Part shown: piece by piece, positions 35,492-44,858 of the stretch | Numbering within the stretch: the first letter of the stretch is position 1 | Layout: the number at the start of each line of letters is the position of its first letter | NCBI GenBank assembly: GCA_020080175.1 | Contig: JAGHQL010000067.1 | Location: forward strand, 59,381-123,380 | Length of the DNA: 64,000 nucleotides | DNA from: Glutinoglossum americanum | Lineage: Eukaryota; Ascomycota; Geoglossomycetes; Geoglossales; Geoglossaceae | Reading direction: 5' to 3' | The notes under the pieces: model-generated | Told to the model about the DNA's origin: nothing | What the model saw: only the letters and a program-made list of their open reading frames with translations | Database searches by the model: none | Program-made: the position numbers and the translations under genes

Positions 35492-36667
35492 TCACAATTT
35501 CTCCCTCCCCACGCCTAACTTCAAAACCCTCCTCGCATTCCCCCCCAAAAAGTCACCCCTAACCCTGTCCCTTAATCCCAGCACCTCCACCTGCTGGACG
35601 CACTTCTCCCAGCTCAGCTGCGGGAAATTAGTGCCGAACATTACTTTTTTCCGCCCAGTCGTGTTTATAAATTGTATTAGTTCCTGAACCACCACAAACC
35701 ACAAGGAAAGGTGAAATCAAGGCATCAGCATCTCGTGTATTCACTAGCTTTTGGTGAGTGACTGCGTACAGGAGGATAATATTTTGGCAAGTGCGCGCTT
35801 GTGTCGATATACACGTTCTCGTGTTTCCACGCCACGCCTATCATCTCTTGCGTCCAGGGGACGCCGATGTGACCGCAGATTATGCGGAGGGCGGGGAATT
35901 TTAGGGCGATCTCATCGATGTACTAGGTTTTCTTTTAGCTTACAGTGGGACTATAGGGCTTGGTTTCGGATAATGTACTGGTATGGGGCGGCCAACTTCG
36001 CTGGGGCAAAGGGGACCGGTGTGTCCGACTTGAGTTAGCTTTAAAGGATGTTAGAAATAGGGCTTTGGTATTGTTAGTAGCGATAGGGGCGTACGAAAGG
36101 AATGTCCAATTCAATGCAGGCCACGTAAAGCGGCCAGCTTTTCCAAGATGTCAGTTTCCACACCGCGACACGAGAAAATAAGAGTTTCTCTCTCACTAAT
36201 GCCGATCACTCGGCGGCAAATTCCACAGCCACGGCACAACCCTAAGCCCCTTAAAACCCTCCTCCCTAACGTACTTCCGCAGCTCCCTAACCGCCTCCAT
36301 GGGGTTCAGCAAGTCTACCCCCGCAATCCCCACGATCCGATCCGGATACGCTCTTGTGAACTCGGCAACCTCCTCGTTGGAGAATAAAACCTGACCTGGT
36401 CGGTGCCATGCACAGAGGCAGATTTGTGAGACCATAGCGTCGTCCATTAGCTGGATTAGCTCTGCTGGGGTTCGCCGTTTGGAGAGGAGGGCTTTGTTGG
36501 CACGGCTTTGTTCGAATAGGCGGGCGACTTCTAGTACGCCTTCCTGCGGGTTTGAGGGGAGGGTCAGCTTGTTTGGGAGAGAGTGGTTACAGGTTAGTTG
36601 GGTTGGGCGGGCGTACAGAAATTGGTAAAACTGGGTTTGCCCAAACATCTATGATGGAGAGCGACAT
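35492..36667 (-). CDS. Amidohydrolase-superfamily protein (Amidohydro_2)
   Basis: Exons, 5' to 3' on the minus strand: 36667-36617, 36543-36197, 36137-36095, 36038-35979, 35922-35770, 35683-35492 (281 aa). Every junction is in frame and completes a family motif: SLSIIDVWANPVLPIS, SDRHYWPLYVACIELDIPF, TQVGHTGPLCPSEVGRPIP, YIDEIALKFPALRIICGHIG, HENVYIDTSAHLPKYYPP and RKKVMFGTNFPQLSWEKCV. This is the TIM-barrel amidohydrolase_2 fold of decarboxylases and hydrolases. The His-x-His pair usually found in the first strand is replaced by IDVWANP, so metal binding may be altered. Substrate unknown. Two exons are short (43 and 60 nt), and two acceptors are AAG. Confidence 0.88.
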
Positions 36668-37153
36668 GTTGATTTAGCTCACTGCAGTGATAGTTGTCGG
36701 ATAATCGCGACCCTATACGTGTGGGGAGGATCAGACCGGTTTAGAGTCACGCCTTCATTTCTACCGAGGTCGCCAGGAATAAGACACGTGAGCTCCACTC
36801 CGTGTTAAACCAATAGTTAAACATGCGTTCCCAATGAGAAGGAAATGTTATCTCTATCGCTGTCGGGAATTCGACCGATTCATAAGTGCTGCTAGCAAGG
36901 GGCAGGGTAAATCAGGATAATGTTTGGCGCCGTCTGCTTGAGAGCGCAAGCTACGTTCAGTAGATAAACTAGTCTGGCCTCACCGATAACAGGGTTAGCG
37001 GGAGGAGCGGAAGCCCCGTGGCGAAATGCGAAGGGGACTAGGATGTTGAGAGTGTCAGTTAGAGAACTTAACGTTACCATGTACCGCTTAGGTAAGCCTG
37101 GGGACCGATAAGCGGGTTTATTAGGCAAAGCAGCGATAGACTAATATATTAAG
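36668..37153. other. Intergenic
   Basis: Promoter side of the amidohydrolase and 5' flank of the tRNA gene. No coding frame is supported. Confidence 0.4.
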
Positions 37154-37238
37154 TCTTCCTTGGTCTAGTGGTCATGATTTCCGCTTGTCATCATGTGATA
37201 AAGCGCGGGAGACCGGGGTTCGATTCCCCGAGGGAGAG
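37154..37238 (+). tRNA. tRNA-Asp (anticodon GTC) with a 13-nt intron
   Basis: A cloverleaf folds by hand. The acceptor stem pairs TCTTCCT (37154-37160) with AGGGAGA (37231-37237), with discriminator G at 37238. The anticodon stem pairs TCCGC with GCGGG, and the T arm pairs CGGGG with CCCCG around TTCGATT. The anticodon loop TTGTCA...C is split by an intron at 37191-37203, directly after position 37, where nuclear tRNA introns sit. The mature tRNA is 72 nt before CCA addition. Internal A and B boxes are present (TGGTCTAGTGG and GGTTCGATTCC). Confidence 0.93.
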
Positions 37239-37249
37239 TTTTTTTTTTC
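37239..37249 (+). terminator. RNA polymerase III T-run terminator
   Basis: An uninterrupted run of T directly follows the tRNA discriminator base, as expected for pol III termination. Confidence 0.85.
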
Positions 37250-37773
37250 TCTTTTTCTTTTTCCGATTTTTTCCCACAACCAATGCTTTAGGGCCAGTGT
37301 GCTAGCCATTTATCCGCCTTCACTAGTTCTTTCTCACCCTTTGTTGTGTTCATCGTCTAACTATTGCCTATTGAACGATGATATATTGACGCCGAGTCTT
37401 CAACACTATCATTACTACTACTTCTCACTATCTCCGTTCGTTGCCCAAACTGGTTGTAATAGGGAACAACCATCTTCCGATCCTCTCGCCGCTGCCTAAA
37501 ATCCTTGCTGCTATGAGATATCGGCCCTCTCAATCTTTCGCGTGTTCGGAAATTTGGACTGTGTTGAGACATCGAAGCCGAGCTGGAGGAGCTCTACTAT
37601 GTTATGCGCTCGACCCGAGATTTAGGTGGGGTTCTTCGGCAACGGGTGTACGAATGGCCTGAGAGAAAGGTTACCCAAATCCGCGATATTCTTAAGCCGC
37701 TCACTATCATCGCCTCGACACACTAGAGGTTCAACTCCCTTGCCCCGCCCTCTAACATCCCGACTCCCATGAC

Positions 37774-38202
37774 ATGGTCTTCGAGATAGACCTGTTTACT
37801 TCTTCCCCTGCCATCCGAGTTGTGCTTGAGAAATTCAAGGGAGTGGTGCGAGAGATGCCAGACAACACTCTGAGCTACGACGAAGCGGAGAGAGTGGCGT
37901 GGATCATGGGTGTAGAGAACCTGACGCTGGCTTGGAACTTTGCGTACCTATTGCTTGATCTAGTCGGCTATACCAAAGGCGAAGGATGGGAGATTCATGA
38001 GCGCTTCTTCCGCAACAAGGTTGCTGGGAGCAAAGTCCTAGAATATGGCGATGAGCCAGGTGAGATCAAAAAACCTTCTACGGTCCCTACGACCTACGGC
38101 TCCTCACTAAATGAGGGTAGTATCGGAGTCCCCTACGCCCCTGCTACATATGGTACTAAACTCTCACCTGACGGTGATGAGATTTCTCCACCGGAATCCT
38201 GA
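37774..38202 (+). CDS. Small hypothetical protein, possibly a broken gene
   Basis: A 142-aa frame starting MVFEIDLFTSSPAIRVVLEK, with a helical-looking middle (ERVAWIMGVENLTLAWNFAY) and a Ser/Thr/Pro/Tyr-rich tail. Just upstream, 37571-37729 in another frame also reads like protein (IEAELEELYYVMRSTRDLGG), ending at a TAG. No clear intron links the two: there is no AG acceptor between them. They may be one decayed gene, or the downstream frame alone may be used. I do not recognise a family. Confidence 0.4.
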   Translation: MVFEIDLFTSSPAIRVVLEKFKGVVREMPDNTLSYDEAERVAWIMGVENLTLAWNFAYLLLDLVGYTKGEGWEIHERFFRNKVAGSKVLEYGDEPGEIKKPSTVPTTYGSSLNEGSIGVPYAPATYGTKLSPDGDEISPPES

Positions 38203-39666
38203 CCATATAACGGAGAGGAAGGAATTGAAGGGCTATCTACCGCCGCTACAGGGGTTTGTAGTGCTGTTTAGGAACTCCGTGTGAACCAAACTATTGAATC
38301 ACACGCTAGCCCTAACTTTGGTTAAGAACACGTAACAACTTTCGGGCAATTTGGTTGCTAATCATGGCATAGACTGAATGAATTACTAAGCTTGGCGACC
38401 CGCTCTCGCTGTAGAATCAGGGCACTTAGTATCGCGGTCTGGTTTTGGTGAAATGCGTATAGGTATGGTCTGTGGCCATCGGAGGTTGATGGCATGGGTA
38501 GGGAGACAGACGGCAATTACCTACGACGCTATTCCGCGAGTGGTTGGCGATTTGTCAGACGGGTGTTAACACGCTCGAGCATTGTGTAATGCTCACTTAT
38601 AGTTTAGCGTGTGACGGTGAATATAAAACACCCACACACATTCTCTTAGCTAGTTTTTCTTCAATCAATACACATTCTACTTCACATCCGTTCCACACGA
38701 TTGCACGGCCGGGACAACCCAGAATGTGGACCTATGTATGACACCTAACTATCTTAATAGAGTAATTTCTGCCGTCCAAGAAAGAAGTAGAACCACTATA
38801 GATGGCGGCAAGGTAAGGTAGAGAGTAAGCTTAGGTTGGAGTTGAATTTAGACGGGACTCATAGTAAGGCGCCCCACTTTAATTTTAGCTCGAACTCATA
38901 ACGCCTTGAAAAGGCAAACGTAGTAGAGGCAGGCGAGCGCCCGGGCAAGCGGTTAGAGTATCTCGCTGCACGGTGGCTGGTAGTTGTGAGATTGCGTTTC
39001 GTATTCTGCCTAACACGTGGGCGGCATCGGCCTCTCCCGTGTGCCGTCCCGAACGGTCGGGTCGTTTAGGCTCGGGCATCGTCAGAATGCATGGTAATTT
39101 ATCGGAAAGGTCATGGGTCAAGTTGTGCCATAAGCCAGATGTAGAGCATGTCTAGGACTGGATGTGGGACTCTAGGCCAATGCTTTCCTGACAGATTGAG
39201 ACTATCGCTGGTTTGCGTGTTCGGTGGACGCGTGGGCTAAATCGCTTCGCGCCAGTTCGGGTTCACCATAGTTGCAAAACTCATCAATTTACTGCAAAAA
39301 CTGAAAATTGAACATTATGCCTAGGGTGTGAGCTTGATGGGGCCAGGGCTTATTATTTTCGCCTGCTAGATACCTTTGCACCGGCCGTGCTCGCCCGCAG
39401 AGACGAAGCTTACTTCCGTGATTATCGCCTGTTCTAAGGGCAGCCCCCAAGCGTGCTGTTTCGGATCCGGAGTGGATGTGTGGCGCAGCGCGGTGACTCT
39501 GTCAGGAGTCTTGGCATCCCACTCTCACACTCTTATTCTACAACCGCCCAGATCATTTCGCTCCGCAGTAATCTCGCTCGCTATTCCCGCACGAGCTCCA
39601 TCACACTCCTATAAGCTTATTCTGGCAGACAACCAGCTCACCATCTTTAATTTCACCGTTGCAGTA
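38203..39666. other. Intergenic; start of duplicated unit and an inverted repeat
   Basis: No gene supported. Holds one arm of a distant inverted repeat (38562-38694). From about 38800 it is sequence also found upstream of the second dynamin gene (43240-43590). Confidence 0.5.
38562..38694 (+). repeat. Distant inverted repeat, arm 1
   Basis: The reverse complement of 48948-49080 matches this segment over about 130 bases. Shared blocks include AACACGCTCGAGCATTG, GTTTAGCGTGTGACGGTGAA and CACATTCTCTTAGCT. Many mismatches are transitions, pointing to RIP decay of a shared repeat. Confidence 0.65.
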
Positions 39667-42600
39667 ATGTCTGCTCAGCCGACGGCGGCAACTGGTCACC
39701 AGTGCCTTAGCACTGACCCGTTCCAGAGTCATGATAACCAGCAGATTTTCGATTTAATTGATCGGCTTGCGGAATGCGGCATCCACAAATCCGTTGGGAT
39801 CCCTCAGGTGAGTTTTCTGGAAACTTTTGCGCTTGAAGCGACGTATGGTAAAACTAATCAATGCGCATCTGGTCCGACCCTAGATCGTGATCGTCGGTGA
39901 CCAGTCCTCTGGGAAGTCATCTCTTCTGCAGAGCTTGACAGATATCCCGTTTCCCGTCGGCGACGGCCTGTGTACACGCTTCCCAACCAAAATCGTTTCA
40001 CGCCGAGGGCAAAGTGGAACGGAGAAAATTGGAGTATCGATCCTAGAGCCCCTATGTGACACCAAAAGCGTCGGTGTCGACGCTTTTGCGCGGACTCTGC
40101 CGAGCTTAACCTCCGGGGAGTTTGAGGAATTGATCAAGGAGGTAAGATTTCTTGCACCTCATATAACTATAGCCGTTAGCTAACGGATGGATGATCGGCG
40201 TACGCGCTCGCAGGCGTCCATTCTCCTTGGTGTCGCACAACCCGACGAACCAGGCTTTAGCACCTCATCGTCCAAGAACTTTTCCTCTAGCACCCTCAAG
40301 GTCGAGATCACCGGTCCTGGCCGTACGCCATTCAACATAATCGATCTACCAGGCCTTTTCCACGCCTCAACTATATCGCAGAGAGTCTCAGAGATCGAGG
40401 AGATTAAGAACATGGTAAACAGTTACATCCAAGATTCTGGCACAATCATCGTGTAAGTGTTCCATGCTGGCTGCAAGTGTCTCGTTAACATAGGGTGATT
40501 ACATGGTTTAGCGGTGTCGCACATGGTCTTGCCAATGTAGCCACTCAAGAGATATTTGAGATGGCTGGAAAAATTGATAAAGATGGGTTACGTACCGTCG
40601 GCGTGATAACTAAATGCGATTTGATCTCTGATACGACTGAGGTGGGCGAGGCCTAAGTTTCCCCCCCACACGGTATTGTGTTATGCAAATAACTGCCTAA
40701 CTATCGCTTGCCTTATCTGCAGATACTCAAGCTTGCCAAAAATCAAACACGCCCTCTCGAGAAGCACGGCTGGTTCGTCGTTCGCAATCGCAGCGCTAGA
40801 GAACTGTTAGAAGCCGACGGCCGCGGCATAACTAATGAGGAACGTCACTCACGCGAGAACAGCCTTTTCTCCACCGCCCCTTGGACCCAGCTCCCTGATG
40901 CTCACCGTGGAGTTCATTCGCTGCAAGACTATCTTTCCAATCTCCTACTGCAGCATTCTCGCTCCAAGCTACCTGAAATCGAGCAAGAAATCCAATCTCT
41001 CATTTCAAAGAGGCAATCCGAATTAAATGCGCTAGGTCATAGCCGGGATACCGAGTTGGGACAGCGCCAATTCCTGCAGGAAGTAGCCAGAAATTTTCAG
41101 GCTGCGGCGGAGAATGCGCTCAGCGGACACTACAGCTCGAATATACTGCTGAAAGATAATAGGCTGAAGCTGCGCAAGCGAATTATCGAAGCCAACGAGA
41201 AGTTTGCAAGCGATATGCTTACACGGGGGCATGCTGTGGAGTTCAAAGTGGTAGAAGAGCTACCGCTGACAACAAAGCTCTCATTTCCAACTGCAGAGAA
41301 GTCTGCTAGCACCGCCTTGTAGATACCAGCTATCATTAACTTGGGATTTAGGAAGCCGGAACCCTCGATCTTTGCAAAAAGCTCCCCTGCGAATCCGCAA
41401 CCAAAAGGGGTTTTTTTTGGTGGGACAGCAGCACCAGCACCAGAAAAGTCTGTCGACGCCATTCGACAAATAGCTTGCTCAAGAACTTACTGACAGTGAT
41501 ATAGGAAGGCGTTTGCCTTGTTTAGCGCGGCAGCTCCGCTACAAGCACCGGAAAGGTCTGTTAATGCCTATTCGATAAATAGCTCTACTAGAGAACTCAC
41601 TAACAATGATCCAGTGTTGCCGGTTTCGGTGCCCCACTAGATAAGTCTGTCAATGTCTATTCGGCGTAGATATGGCTTGCTCAAGAGCCCACTGACCAAG
41701 ATCTAGGAATGTGTTTGGCTCAAGTCTGAGGGGAGAGCCAGGAGAAGCCCCGGCAGCTCCGAGCACTATTAAATTCCCCCCCCGGACGGCGGAGGTGCGT
41801 GTTGAAGAGTCCAATAGCAAAATTAGGCTTCAGTGGCTTTTCCCAGAGAATCTCCACTGGTCATTTGAAGAGATAAGACTTGTTGATTACCTACAGTTAT
41901 CGAAGGAGACTAAAAAAACGACCCTCAGCTCAACCCCCCCTATCGACTCGGAGATCGACAATTGGATCCGAGAAGAAATTGCTAACAATCGAGGCACTGA
42001 GCTGCCGGGCATTCCGAACCCCGAAGTCATCCCAGCGCTCTTCCGGCGACAAACCCGAGACTGGGCATCCTACGCCCAACAACACGCTCAGGCCATCCGG
42101 TCCATCATCCAAGATAGCACGAAAGTTTTACTAAGCGCCATCTGTGAAGACAATGCTGTCCGCCTCAATCTTGAAGCCAAGCTTTCCCTGTTCAACCTTC
42201 AGGCCATTAGGGAAAGCGAACCGGAACTCGACTCGTTAATCCAAGACCTGCGTGAAAAGCCCTTACAGACCTACAACCCACTCTTCGGCAAAAAGATTGA
42301 GCAGGCCCGCCGGCTGCGTTTCAACAACGCGCTGTCGCGCTACCTCCAGCAGACTGGGCAACTGGGGAACATCTACGGCGGCCGGATGGTAGACCTAGAT
42401 CCCTCACATCTATTCGACGAGCTGCATATTAGCAAAAGCCGGAATCTGGCCGATGACATCCATGACACCCTGAAAGCGTACTACGACCTCGAAGTCGTGG
42501 AATTCGTAGGGGCTGTCAACAGCCACATCACTGAGAGGTATGTGACCTCACCGAAGGGACCAGCGAGAGGTTTCTCGCCTAGCTGGGTTGGGGAGCTGCC

Positions 42601-42739
42601 GAAGGAGCAGCTAGCGGAGCTGGCGAGCGAGAGCGGGGAGGTTATTGCGAAAAGAAAGGAAATAGAGGGTTTGTTAGAAAGGCTGAGATTGGCGGAGAAG
42701 ATTTTGGCTGAACACAAACAAGGGAAGGTGGTACAGTAG
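39667..42739 (+). CDS. Mx-like dynamin-family GTPase, copy 1, with FG/AP-rich linker
   Basis: Exons 39667-39807, 39884-40141, 40214-40452, 40512-40641, 40723-41300, 41352-41447, 41505-41555, 41615-41644 and 41707-42739 give 851 aa. GTPase motifs: G1 IVGDQSSGKSS (Gly52-Ser60), the dynamin-typical LCTRFPT, G3 DLPGLFHA (Asp177) and G4 TKCD (Thr246-Asp249). The middle/stalk region includes GVHSLQDYLSNLLLQHSRSK and FLQEVARNFQAAAENALSGH. The C-terminal part includes YYDLEVVEFVGAVNSHITER, like the effector (GED) region. Dynamins self-assemble on membranes and use GTP to remodel them; fungal Mx-like members have unknown roles. Exons 6-9 encode an unusual insert with GVFFGGTAAPAPAPEK, AFALFSAAAPLQAPER and VAGFGAPLDK. 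The exon-6 to exon-8 lengths (96, 51, 30) are all multiples of three. All eight junctions keep frame. Confidence 0.88.
41301..41706 (+). repeat. Tandem exon-intron repeat inside the dynamin gene
   Basis: Four introns (41301-41351, 41448-41504, 41556-41614, 41645-41706) all begin GTCTGY, interrupt the frame in the same phase, and follow an AA or AG pair. The last three are clearly homologous: each has GTCTGT, ATTCG or TATTCG, then a CTCAAGA or CTAGAGA block and a CTGAC/CTAAC branch-like site before AG. The intervening mini-exons encode related Phe/Gly/Ala/Pro-rich peptides ending in PEK, PER or LDK. Confidence 0.75.
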
Positions 42740-44858
42740 GTCGAGTACCGATGATCGTGGTGGGTGCTTGTTCATGTGTCTAAAAAGTTTCGTCACTTCG
42801 CAAGTCCGGCGACTGCCTCAAGAACACACTTTTGAGCGCGAACAACTCAATTCTTGAGATATTACAATAATTCATTATGAAAATTGCTTGTGAGACTCAA
42901 GGGAATTAAATACAAGTAATTAAAACCTATCGACACTTTGTATGGCCTCCTTTAGCTTAAATGCAAGCTTGCATCTGTTTAGGCATCTTTCTAAGGCCGC
43001 CGGTAATGCCACGGCCATGTGTTACGGAATTATTCCATAACACTAATATTACATAGTTGCTTGTGTTGTTTGCTTACTGAGCCTACCAGCTCAGCCATTA
43101 ACACTATATGTATACAAAGATCTTCCACCACTTATCCTCCTTCCCTCCCTCATACAACCTTGCCACCATTACTCCTGCGATAATGGGCCTATTTATGGTG
43201 GTTGCCTCGACGCAGTGATTTTCACTGTCGAAGAATTAAAATAGCGATCGGGTAGAGCGGAGGGTAAGCTTAGGTTGGAACCGCATTCAGACAGGGTTTA
43301 TACCCAGTAAGGCAGAATGCTTTATCCTGCCTTGCCTTAGCTCAAAACTATCCTAACGCCCCCAAGGAGAGGCGAAGGCGAGGCGTTCCAGGAGTACTAC
43401 GTCAGGGCACGCGAGCGCTCGGACGAGCGGTTGCCCTCGAGGGAAACCCCGCGTCTGAAAAGTAGTGTGACTGGGATACTCTGCGTTGTGGTTGGGGGCC
43501 ACAAGATTGCGTTCGTGTTCCGCCCGACATGCGCGGCAGTGCTGTCACGAACAGTCGGGTCGCTTATGCATTCGAACCGTCTTACGGTTCAGGAACGGGT
43601 GCCTTGCGGCCGGATAGCTCGCTTACTATTTATCATGTATGCTATTTGCGAATTAGGAAAGCCATGAGACTATCATGGCTGGCGATTGTCTTAGTCCACT
43701 TAGCTAATATTATTATAGTCGCTCTCCTGTAACTCGGAGTGTTTTAAGACCTTGGCAGCGGCACACTCTAGTTATATGAGCATTTCTTAAATCGGCAAAC
43801 GCCCACACCCAATATCTGGGCGCCTAGGCAGCACTTTTGTCACTGATCCGCTAATGGACCCCTTTTGCTAGACCGGTGACCATAGGGCGGCATTTTGCTT
43901 TAGGAATACTCGTCTCTTATCTAAAACTTCGAAGTTCTAGTTACGTATCTCAGGAGATATCCCTGTAATAATATCTAGGGGGTGCTGTGGAGAACGTCTT
44001 TTGCGTAAAGTACTAGAACACCCACGTCCCTTAAATAGTTGCCGCCCGTGAATGACTAAGATGGGCTATTCTCTAACACTATGGTGATAACTTCGAAATA
44101 TCCCTCCTCCACTTCCCTCTGGCGGACTAACGCGCATATTCCTGTGCTATTGCTTGTAGATATGCTCTCTCGATTGTGTAACTTAGGTGTGAGATATCGC
44201 GCTGATTTCGGGGGGGGGGGACGATTTGGGTACCGAGTTAGCTTATAGCCTCTTCTCATGCATTATTTAATCCTGACATGTAGGAACACAGCCTTCTAGA
44301 CCGATCTTGGGTGCGGCCGGTTCAGGGGGTCGTATTATTTATTATCCTGATAGGCGACTGCACCCTAAGGTATCTAGTGTGTTTCATTACTCGTCGGCTG
44401 CCCACACTACTCCTACTTAGAGTCAGGGTAGGATGTATATACGGAAGGATTTTTGAGCTGGTGGTGCTGCGCAATGCACCCACGGTTATGCGCCGTCGGG
44501 GTTGCTAAGGGGTGCGTTGTTTCGGTTCCACGCAGCATTGCGGCGTAGCGCGTGGTCAACCATCCCCTGTCCCGCCGAATACGTTGTATGTGTTCGGAGG
44601 CCTTGGTATCCTTCGGGTATTAAGTTACTCTCTTATCCCATGGTCTCTATATGATTCGCACTCGTCCTCTGTTCTGATTCCAAGAGATCTTACCTGTTGT
44701 TCTACCCTGCATTAGCTTATTATTGTTGGGGACCGTCTCAACATTACGTGTGGGTTAATACTGTACCCAACCCTAAGTTCTCGCGCCCACCTGATCCAAA
44801 CCTTTTCTGCTCCTATAATTGTTCCACCTTCAAGCTCATGGTACAAGCGCTAGCGACA
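42740..44858. other. Intergenic between the two dynamin genes
   Basis: No gene supported. 43240-44858 is the duplicated upstream flank of unit 2. A G-run (about 10 G) sits at 44210-44220. Confidence 0.5.

Larger units (their letters stand above)
38800..42750 (+). repeat. Tandem segmental duplication, unit 1
   Basis: Carries the upstream flank plus the first dynamin gene. The flank begins with GAGAGTAAGCTTAGGTTGGA (38813-38840 region), nearly identical to GAGGGTAAGCTTAGGTTGGA in unit 2. Exons 2, 3 and 4 of the two genes have equal or near-equal lengths (258/255, 239/239 and 130/130 nt). Confidence 0.8.

Noticed and set aside
37357-37572. Minus-strand frame of 71 codons next to the tRNA gene
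   Set aside because: Reads as polar low complexity and partly overlaps a plus-strand coding-like stretch; no evidence favours it.
44210-44220. G-run as a possible G-quadruplex
   Set aside because: Only a single run; no four-tract arrangement nearby.
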